Below, in pieces: positions 1 to 6,192 of a stretch of 64,000 nt of DNA. A program made the position numbers and the translations under genes. This DNA is from Pedobacter sp. MR2016-24. GTDB taxonomy: Bacteria; Bacteroidota; Bacteroidia; Sphingobacteriales; Sphingobacteriaceae. Position 1 is the stretch's first letter; each line of letters starts with the position of its first letter. The notes under the pieces are model-generated. The model did no database searches, was not told the origin of the DNA, and saw only the letters and a program-made list of their open reading frames with translations. The stretch spans positions 558,001 through 622,000 of the forward strand of contig NZ_JAPIVO010000001.1 in NCBI RefSeq assembly GCF_026239655.1, written 5' to 3'.

Positions 1-347
1 GTGTAAATATTGCGCTTTTGCTGGTATCTGTATACAGTAAGGGAAGCATGGCACTGTACCCGATTTTAGGCATAGGTTTATTCAATTCAATTATGTTCTC
101 CAATATTTATACACTGGCTATTTCCGGTTTAGGAAAGTACGTGAGTCAGGGTTCTTCATTGCTGGTTATGGCAATTCTGGGTGGTGCCTTGTTGCCATTA
201 ATACAAGGAGGTATCGCAGATTCGTTTGGTATCCAGAACTCTTTCTTCTTACCGGTAGTGTGTTATCTTTACATACTAATTTTTGGACTATATTGTATGA
301 AACGTATTCAGGTAGATGTAGACAAGCCAGTCAGGGCTAATCATTAA
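1..347 (+). CDS. Sugar MFS transporter, FucP/GluP type (C-terminal fragment)
   Basis: The frame is open from the left edge (codons from base 3), so only the last ~115 residues are present. They hold three hydrophobic segments with the pattern of the FucP/GluP family of sugar:proton symporters: a SNIYTLAISGLG stretch, then GGALLPLIQGGIADSFG, then a final aromatic-rich helix and a short basic tail. The protein would sit in the inner membrane and import a hexose such as glucose, galactose or fucose; which one cannot be told from this part. A strong terminator follows directly, so the next gene is a separate unit. Confidence 0.8.
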   Translation, partial: VNIALLLVSVYSKGSMALYPILGIGLFNSIMFSNIYTLAISGLGKYVSQGSSLLVMAILGGALLPLIQGGIADSFGIQNSFFLPVVCYLYILIFGLYCMKRIQVDVDKPVRANH

Positions 348-359
348 CAGCCGACTCCT

Positions 360-407
360 AAAACAGCAACACCCCGGACAATTACTTGCCCGGGGTGTTG
401 CTGTTTT
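360..407 (+). terminator. Rho-independent terminator after the sugar transporter
   Basis: Perfect 18-bp stem (360-377 with 390-407) rich in GC at the loop end, with A and T runs at the base. It separates the transporter from the SDR gene. Confidence 0.85.
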
Positions 408-509
408 AAGACCATGTCTTTTCTGTCATTTACCAGAAATGACAATTTCAAAAAACTTTACAAACGGACATGCTGTTGTATATATGTTTTAACATTTAAT
501 TACGACATC

Positions 510-1262
510 ATGAAAAGTTTAGAAAATAAAGTAGCAATTGTAACCGGTGCAAGTTCAGGAATCGGGGAAGCAATAGCAATTACATTTGCAGCAGCAGGGG
601 CTAAAGTTGTTGTATCTGATATCAATGAAGAAGGTGGAAATAAAGTTGTCGAGGCAATAAAAAGCAAAGGTGGTGACGCTTTTTTTATCAGGGCAGATAC
701 CTCCGGTGCGGAAGAAAATGAAAAACTGGTTGCAGAGACAATAAAACATTATGGCAGTTTATCCATTGCAGTAAATAATGCGGGTGTAGGTGGCCCGGCA
801 GCACTGACCGGAGAGTATCCTATAGATGCATGGGATAAAGTAATCGCTGTTAATCTGTCAGGCGTATTCTATGGCTTACGTTATCAGGTTCCTGCTATCC
901 TGGCTAACGGGGGAGGTAGTATTATCAATATGGCTTCCGTATTAGGACAGGTTGGTACTAAGTTTTCACCCGCCTATGTCGCTGCTAAACATGGTGTAGT
1001 GGGTTTAACTAAAGCTGCGGCACTGGAATATGCAGATCAAAAAGTAAGAATCAATTCGGTAGGTCCCGGTTATATTAAAACACCGCTGTTAACCCAGCAC
1101 CTGAGTCAGGAACAAATGGATGACCTCGTATCCAAACACCCGGCAGGTCGTTTAGGCGAATCACAGGAAATAGCAGAACTGGTACTTTGGCTGGCATCAG
1201 ACAAAGCTTCTTTTGTAACCGGAACCTATTACGCTGCTGATGGCGGCTTCCTCGCACAATAG
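510..1262 (+). CDS. SDR family NAD(P)-dependent oxidoreductase
   Basis: Classical short-chain dehydrogenase/reductase of 250 residues, the usual family length. Seen: the cofactor motif TGASSGIG (12-19), NNAG (89-92), and the catalytic Ser143, Tyr156 and Lys160 (YVAAK). An acidic residue pair after the second strand (VVSDIN) suggests NAD rather than NADP. The ORF is open upstream to 414, but that stretch encodes an unlikely Cys-rich extension and runs almost into the terminator; the ATG at 510 gives the normal SDR N-terminus. Cytoplasmic; substrate not predictable. It looks monocistronic. Confidence 0.88.
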   Translation: MKSLENKVAIVTGASSGIGEAIAITFAAAGAKVVVSDINEEGGNKVVEAIKSKGGDAFFIRADTSGAEENEKLVAETIKHYGSLSIAVNNAGVGGPAALTGEYPIDAWDKVIAVNLSGVFYGLRYQVPAILANGGGSIINMASVLGQVGTKFSPAYVAAKHGVVGLTKAAALEYADQKVRINSVGPGYIKTPLLTQHLSQEQMDDLVSKHPAGRLGESQEIAELVLWLASDKASFVTGTYYAADGGFLAQ

Positions 1263-1306
1263 TAGCTTAATTGTATCTTAATGCAATTATCTCCATAAAT
1301 ATAGGA

Positions 1307-1334
1307 TTAACGCTTACCTTTGGGCAAGCGTTAA
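1307..1334 (+). promoter_or_regulatory. -7 promoter box inside a perfect inverted repeat, upstream of rlmF
   Basis: TTAACGCTT (1307-1315) and AAGCGTTAA (1326-1334) form a perfect 9-bp inverted repeat. The 10-nt spacer carries TACCTTTG (1315-1322), an exact match to the Bacteroidota -7 box TAnnTTTG, 15 nt before the rlmF ATG. It may be an operator over the promoter, or a weak hairpin ending the SDR transcript; no U-run follows it, which favours the first. Confidence 0.5.
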
Positions 1335-1337
1335 TTT

Positions 1338-2288
1338 ATGTCTGTTGAAAAACAAATCCTCCATCCAAGAAATCTACACCGTTCAAGGTATGATTTTCCG
1401 CAATTAATTCAAGATTGCCCGCAGCTCAAATCTTTTGTGTCTGTTAATCCTTATGGTGATGAATCAATAGATTTTTCCAATCCTGAGGCTGTCAAAACAC
1501 TGAACAAGGCACTGCTGATCCATTTTTATAAAATTGAACACTGGGATATCCCCGAAAACTACCTTTGTCCGCCTATTCCTGGCAGGGCAGATTACATTCA
1601 CTATCTGGCAGATTTGCTGGCGTCAGTAAATGGAGATGTGATTCCTAAGGGAAATGCTGTAAAAGTACTCGATATCGGTGTTGGTGCAAATTGTGTCTAT
1701 CCAATCATTGGGCATCAGGAATATGGCTGGACCTTCGTGGGTGCTGATATCGACAAACGGGCAGTCAGCAGCGCAACCAACATTGCAGCAGTGAACCCTG
1801 CTCTGGCACCTCATTTAACTTTCCGTTTGCAAAATTCTACCTTCCATATCTTCAAGGGTATTGTTAAGCCAGGGGAGTTATTTGACCTGACTATTTGTAA
1901 TCCGCCATTTCATTCCTCTGCCGAAGAAGCACAGGCAGGAAGCCAGCGTAAAGTTAAGAACCTTGGCAAACAAAAAGGCAAGGCGTTTGTACTCAATTTC
2001 GGGGGACAACATGCTGAATTATGGTGTAAAGGCGGAGAGGTCGCATTTATCCGTAATATGATAGAAGAAAGTGCGCTTATCAGTGCTCAATGCTGCTGGT
2101 TTACAACTTTAGTTGCTAAGAGTGCACATCTTTCTGAGGTATATTACACTCTGGAAAGAGCCGGTGCTACAGATATAAGAACGGTAGAAATGGCACAGGG
2201 ACAAAAACAAAGTCGTTTTGTGGCATGGACATTCTTGTCTGCAGATGAACAATCAGAATGGGGTAAAAAGCGCTGGAAGAATCTTTAA
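1338..2288 (+). CDS. rlmF: 23S rRNA (adenine(1618)-N(6))-methyltransferase
   Basis: RlmF methylates N6 of A1618 in 23S rRNA using S-adenosylmethionine. The 316-residue length fits the family. Seen: an N-terminal LHPRN...YDF block, the SAM-binding strand [13 protein letters not shown] (about residue 110), an acidic residue after the second strand (GADIDK), and the N6-adenine catalytic motif NPPF (188-191) followed by His. The C-terminal part has the [11 protein letters not shown] segment usual for RlmF. Cytoplasmic, single gene, followed after 29 bp by the DACNV gene on the same strand, so the two may be co-transcribed. Confidence 0.93.
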   Translation: MSVEKQILHPRNLHRSRYDFPQLIQDCPQLKSFVSVNPYGDESIDFSNPEAVKTLNKALLIHFYKIEHWDIPENYLCPPIPGRADYIHYLADLLASVNGDVIPKGNAVKVLDIGVGANCVYPIIGHQEYGWTFVGADIDKRAVSSATNIAAVNPALAPHLTFRLQNSTFHIFKGIVKPGELFDLTICNPPFHSSAEEAQAGSQRKVKNLGKQKGKAFVLNFGGQHAELWCKGGEVAFIRNMIEESALISAQCCWFTTLVAKSAHLSEVYYTLERAGATDIRTVEMAQGQKQSRFVAWTFLSADEQSEWGKKRWKNL

Positions 2289-2317
2289 TTTTAAAGGAAT
2301 ATATTAACTTTAAACCC

Positions 2318-3460
2318 ATGATCTACAAACCCACATATCAGGCAGCGCGAATTATTGCTCCACAAGTTGAAGCAATTTTTGCCAGTCATCTTGATGCTGC
2401 CAAAGAAAGTGGAGAGGAAGATCTGGCACCATTGCCTTCTGCCTTTGTGGTGGAAGCAATTATAGATGCTACTTTCTGGGCGAGTTTAAGGAAAGAAGAA
2501 GGACACTCGCCTAAAATCTCACTTGCTTTTCTGCCTCCGCAGCAAGCTGGTAACCCGTTGATTTTTAAACAGCGCCTGCCGCTCACGCCGACCGTGTTAA
2601 CAAAGATTGCCCCGGGAGTTGAGCGGGCCGGGATCCATATTGGTGTGTGGGAAGAAGAAGGTGAATTGTATTTATGGGGCACTACCACCAGTATTCCAAA
2701 TTTCTGTTTTGTGCTGGACGTTTCTGAGCCTGCATTACTGGTGATTAAACACAGAAGGATTTATGGTTTTGGTAAGTTCACTAATATTGCTGTATTGAAA
2801 GGTGATCAGATCAAGATTGTAGATGTAAATAGTGCAAGACTTCCTGATAGTCCGCCTATGTTACTGTCACTACTGGATTTAACGGCCCCATCTTATTGGA
2901 ACGATACAGTGAATGTTTTGATTCAGCTCGCTGTATCCATGCGTTCACATCAGCGCGGCGGTACTTTGCTGGTCGTGCCAACTGGTACCAACAGCTGGTT
3001 ACAGTCGATTATCAAACCAATTCAATACGGTATCCAGCCTGCATTCTGTGGTCTTTCTAACCTGTTGAGGCAGGATAGAAAAGAAGCTAGTCAGATATTC
3101 TGGCAAACCGCATTAAAACGTGAAGTTGAACATCTGGCCGGACTCACTGCTGTTGATGGTGCAACTATTATTAGTGACGAGTATGAACTGCTTGCTTTTG
3201 GTGCAAAGATAGGCCGCGCGAAAGGTAAGGATCTGATCGAAGAATTATCTTTTGTGGAACCAATAGCTGGTGGCGGTGCCGTAGTTATGCATCCTGCTAA
3301 AGTGGGTGGAACGCGACATCTTTCTGCTGCGCAGTTTGTACATGATCAGAATGGCGCAATTGCATTGGTGGCTTCTCAGGATGGTCATTTTACCATCTAT
3401 ACCTGGTCGCCGACCCAAGGCAGGGTTCAGGCACACCGCATAGATACATTATTATTATAA
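2318..3460 (+). CDS. DACNV sensor / DisA-N-like diadenylate cyclase domain protein
   Basis: 380-residue soluble protein. The N-terminal half (to about 190) resembles the DACNV sensor domain known from Bacteroidota, with a PNFCFVLDV...LLVIKHRR core. The C-terminal half resembles the DisA-N (DAC) domain that condenses two ATP to c-di-AMP: GGTLLVVPTG, then D280-G281-A282, then G-T332-R333-H334 and a strand equivalent to the DAC segment after the RHR motif. DGA is intact, but the canonical RHR reads RHL here, so activity is uncertain: it could be a cyclase or a nucleotide-sensing relative. No signal peptide or membrane segment. Family recognition is from motif memory, not a search. Confidence 0.7.
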   Translation: MIYKPTYQAARIIAPQVEAIFASHLDAAKESGEEDLAPLPSAFVVEAIIDATFWASLRKEEGHSPKISLAFLPPQQAGNPLIFKQRLPLTPTVLTKIAPGVERAGIHIGVWEEEGELYLWGTTTSIPNFCFVLDVSEPALLVIKHRRIYGFGKFTNIAVLKGDQIKIVDVNSARLPDSPPMLLSLLDLTAPSYWNDTVNVLIQLAVSMRSHQRGGTLLVVPTGTNSWLQSIIKPIQYGIQPAFCGLSNLLRQDRKEASQIFWQTALKREVEHLAGLTAVDGATIISDEYELLAFGAKIGRAKGKDLIEELSFVEPIAGGGAVVMHPAKVGGTRHLSAAQFVHDQNGAIALVASQDGHFTIYTWSPTQGRVQAHRIDTLLL

Positions 3461-3478
3461 AACTAAAGGCATAAAAAA

Positions 3479-3501
3479 AAGCGCCTGTTTATCAAACGCT
3501 T
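3479..3501 (-). terminator. Terminator of the small membrane-protein ORF (minus strand)
   Basis: Short stem AAGCG/CGCTT followed on the minus strand by an uninterrupted run of T (complement of 3473-3480). It lies about 40 nt after the stop of the 52-residue minus-strand ORF, which supports that ORF being transcribed. Confidence 0.45.
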
Positions 3502-3542
3502 CAAAAATTAATATATTATTTAAGCTCTTATGTGCTTCGGGT

Positions 3543-3701
3543 TTAGGAGAAAATAATGGCTCCTGCTATTACACCTATGAAAAGTACTATCATAACTATA
3601 CGATCGATATTAATCCACTGTTTTTTAGTAAGTGGTTGATCTTGTTTCACACGCTCTTGCCTTGCAAAAGTTGAAATAGTGGGATTCAGTTTAATTACCA
3701 T
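3543..3701 (-). CDS. Small single-pass membrane protein (52 aa), unknown
   Basis: A short ORF in an otherwise empty 680-bp region. The predicted protein starts MVIKLNPTISTFARQER, has a polar, basic N-terminal half of about 33 residues, and ends in one hydrophobic helix (about 35-52: RIVMIVLFIGVIAGAIIFS). This is the layout of a tail-anchored small membrane protein. A T-rich terminator-like hairpin follows on the same strand. It lies convergent with the DACNV gene and divergent from padR. I do not recognise a family and assign no function. Confidence 0.55.
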   Translation of the reverse strand: MVIKLNPTISTFARQERVKQDQPLTKKQWINIDRIVMIVLFIGVIAGAIIFS

Positions 3702-4088
3702 AGGGGAATGTTTTTAAAGGTATATTTATCTCAATACAAACTATGCGCCAAAATAGAGCTGCAGCTTTAAAATTTTAATAATTGTTTCTTTAGTCCGACA
3801 AATCTATGGTTGAATTACCATTGGTGCTCATTGTTAATGTTTTAACATCCAATTCCTGTTCAGGATTGTACTATTTTGTCAACGTTTTGGAAACAGTTTG
3901 AGGACAATTAGCAATCTGATATTTTGCAAATAACATGCGCAGTAACGGGTAATAAGCATATGAACCCGCTATTGTTATTCGGATCCTTACATCCCGATTT
4001 TCCATTTTTTTATATCCTTCAGTCTGCTATTTTATTTTTTAATATAAATTATATATACTGATAATCAGCTGTTTGTGTAGTATATACA
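3702..4088. other. Intergenic region with no supported gene
   Basis: About 390 bp between the small membrane ORF and the padR promoter. AT-rich, with no ORF above about 30 codons that looks coding. It probably holds the promoter of the minus-strand ORF at its left end; I see no convincing -7/-33 pair there. Confidence 0.5.
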
Positions 4089-4140
4089 GTTTTATATAGT
4101 ACTATGTATTGCATAATACTATATAAAACACATATCTTTG
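4089..4140 (+). promoter_or_regulatory. padR promoter with a 41-bp palindromic operator
   Basis: Perfect 13-bp arms GTTTTATATAGTA (4089-4101) and TACTATATAAAAC (4117-4129) flank a 15-nt spacer. A -33 TTG (4109-4111) lies in the spacer, and 21 nt later an exact -7 box TATCTTTG (4133-4140). Repressor bound to the palindrome would cover the -33 element, so PadR autoregulation is likely. The -7 box ends 1 nt before the first padR ATG and 4 nt before the second. Confidence 0.7.
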
Positions 4141-4141
4141 A

Positions 4142-4480
4142 ATGATGATAGCAGAAAATACACAAACGCAAATGCGAAAGGGCATACTGGAATATTGTGT
4201 GCTCCTGATTATATCAAGAGGAGAAATTTACGCTTCTGATATAATTGCTGAGTTAAAAGCAGCAAAATTACTTGTAGTTGAGGGTACGCTTTATCCCTTG
4301 CTGACCAGGTTAAAAAATAATGGTCTGTTGAGTTACAACTGGGTAGAATCTACATCAGGACCGCCCCGTAAATACTACACCTTAACACCAGAGGGAACGG
4401 CGATGCTGGGACAACTGGATGTAACCTGGCTGGAGTTATCTTTTGCGATAGCACAGTCAAAAAACCAAACCAATCCATAA
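4142..4480 (+). CDS. PadR family transcriptional regulator
   Basis: 112-residue PadR-type winged-helix regulator, the short (subfamily 2) form. Seen: MRKGILEYCVLLII (helix 1), the recognition region EGTLYPLLTRLKNNGLL, and the wing GPPRKYYTLTPEG, all standard PadR landmarks. These proteins repress their own operon and release DNA on binding small hydrophobic ligands. It is 77 bp upstream of a PspC gene on the same strand, a common Bacteroidota pairing, and follows a palindromic promoter it probably binds. Two ATGs are adjacent (4142 and 4145); promoter position slightly favours the second, the difference being one residue. Confidence 0.92.
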   Translation: MMIAENTQTQMRKGILEYCVLLIISRGEIYASDIIAELKAAKLLVVEGTLYPLLTRLKNNGLLSYNWVESTSGPPRKYYTLTPEGTAMLGQLDVTWLELSFAIAQSKNQTNP

Positions 4481-4557
4481 ACACATCATGATCTCACAGC
4501 CACAAAGCGTAATTAAAAGATCGTGGCAACTTCCTAACCGATAAAAAATACTTACTG

Positions 4558-6141
4558 ATGAAAAGAACTTTAAACATAAATATAGGCAACTCTATCATTC
4601 ATATTGAAGAAGATGCCTGCGAACTGCTCACCAATTATCTGGTTGAGGTTAAACAGCATTTTGGCAAGAGTGCAGATGATTTCGAAATTGTAGCTGATAT
4701 TGAAAACCGCATTGCTGAGATGTTTACCGAGATATTGAATACACAGCAAAAGCAGGTAATCGAATTAGAGGATGTTCAGGTGGTTACCGGATTAATGGGT
4801 TCGGTGAAAGACTTCGAAGAACAGGATGAAGAACCTGAGACTGGAAGTGGCCATGCGCAGCACCAGCAATTTGCAGAACGCAGAATCTACCGGGATAGGG
4901 ATGAGGCAATGGTAGCGGGAGTTTGTTCCGGATTAAGTCACTATCTGAAAATAGATGTGAGCATATTGAGAGTACTGGCCGTATTAAGTGTTTTTCTGGG
5001 AGGATCTGGCCTGATTGCTTATTTAATTCTCTGGGTATCTATCCCTAAAGCTAGTACCAGAGCTGAAAAGATGGCGATGAAAGGAGAGGCAATTAACCTG
5101 CAGGGCTTTAAAAGGAATTTTGAAGAGGAGCTATTGGTGTTAAAAGGCAATCTTAAAAATGCCGGCGATCACCTGGAGCCATTAGTGACCCGTTCTGGTA
5201 GTTTTATAGCTGAATTTTTTGAAGTGCTTGGCACTTTTTTACAAGGTACAGGAAAAGTAATATTTAAATTCATAGCAATTGTGATCGTTATTGTAGGCTC
5301 TCTCTTGTTACTGTCGGCTTTTATTACCATTGCCGCTATATTGGGCATCTGGGATGCAAATGCAAATCAGCTATTCCCATTTAATATCATCGATGCCTCC
5401 TACTTTACCACCGTAGCCTTCGCCGTATTTATTGTTATTGTTATTCCGATACTTGCACTGGTGCTCTTTTCTGTACAGGTCGCCTTTAACACGCGTCCAT
5501 TAAATAAGATGATTGCTTTTGGTATGCTGATCGTTTGGATTGGTGGTGTTTCTGTAGGAATATTTTACGCAGCCAAGATCAGTGCTGAATTTAAGGAGGA
5601 AGCAGAATTTACACAGGCTGTACCTTTAAAACCTTATCCTGTATATACGCTGACAATGGATAAGTCGAAATTTTTCACGAAAGAAGACAGTCTGAAATAT
5701 CAGCTCAATTCTAAGGATTACAATGGCAGGGTCATCATCAATGACCATGACAGACCATTTAAACTGCCAAGAAACGTCTATATCAAAATCGAGAGGAGTG
5801 AGAACAATGCAGTTTCACTAACAGAAAGTTACCGTTCAGAAGGTAAAACCTTTGAAATTGCGCTCAACAATGCAAAAAATATGCACTACGACTTCACTCA
5901 ACAGGATTCAGTCCTAAAGTTCAGTCCTGAGATCTATCTGAAGAAAAATGCGAACTGGAGAAATCAACGGATAGAATTGCTGCTGAAAATACCCGTGGGA
6001 ATGAAAATCAATATTGATAAGGAGCTTGACCGTTTAATGAGAGATAACTCACTTTGGGATTGTGATGAAGATGGGGAGTACAATGAAATGTATAAAGGTA
6101 TAATGACCAGTGATGGTCTGCAATGCCAGAATAAACTGTAA
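4558..6141 (+). CDS. PspC domain-containing membrane stress protein
   Basis: 527 residues. An N-terminal soluble helical domain (1-95, starting MKRTLNINIGNSIIHIEED) is followed by a PspC domain (about 108-170: RRIYRDRDEAMVAGVCSGL, then a hydrophobic helix ending WVSIPK), three more membrane helices between about 235 and 350, and a C-terminal extracytoplasmic domain of about 170 residues. PspC proteins belong to phage-shock-type envelope stress responses. It probably forms an operon with the padR gene upstream. A strong terminator follows. The role of the C-terminal domain is unknown. Confidence 0.85.
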   Translation: MKRTLNINIGNSIIHIEEDACELLTNYLVEVKQHFGKSADDFEIVADIENRIAEMFTEILNTQQKQVIELEDVQVVTGLMGSVKDFEEQDEEPETGSGHAQHQQFAERRIYRDRDEAMVAGVCSGLSHYLKIDVSILRVLAVLSVFLGGSGLIAYLILWVSIPKASTRAEKMAMKGEAINLQGFKRNFEEELLVLKGNLKNAGDHLEPLVTRSGSFIAEFFEVLGTFLQGTGKVIFKFIAIVIVIVGSLLLLSAFITIAAILGIWDANANQLFPFNIIDASYFTTVAFAVFIVIVIPILALVLFSVQVAFNTRPLNKMIAFGMLIVWIGGVSVGIFYAAKISAEFKEEAEFTQAVPLKPYPVYTLTMDKSKFFTKEDSLKYQLNSKDYNGRVIINDHDRPFKLPRNVYIKIERSENNAVSLTESYRSEGKTFEIALNNAKNMHYDFTQQDSVLKFSPEIYLKKNANWRNQRIELLLKIPVGMKINIDKELDRLMRDNSLWDCDEDGEYNEMYKGIMTSDGLQCQNKL

Positions 6142-6144
6142 TAA

Positions 6145-6173
6145 AAAAACCGGCAATCAAATTGCCGGTTTTT
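6145..6173. terminator. Bidirectional terminator between pspC gene and the MG2/plug gene
   Basis: Stem of 13 bp (6145-6157 with 6161-6173), core CCGGCAAT/ATTGCCGG, flanked by A and T runs. It can end both the plus-strand PspC operon and the minus-strand gene. Confidence 0.85.
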
Positions 6174-6192
6174 TTATTTAATAGTATATTGT

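Noticed and set aside
414..509. N-terminal extension of the SDR frame
   Set aside because: Encodes an odd Cys-rich stretch absent from SDRs and begins right after a terminator; the ATG at 510 fits the family.
3779..3870. Minus-strand stretch coding for YNPEQELDVKTLTM-like sequence
   Set aside because: Looks protein-like for about 26 codons, but a stop precedes it and the first ATG leaves 13 codons; no evidence of a gene.
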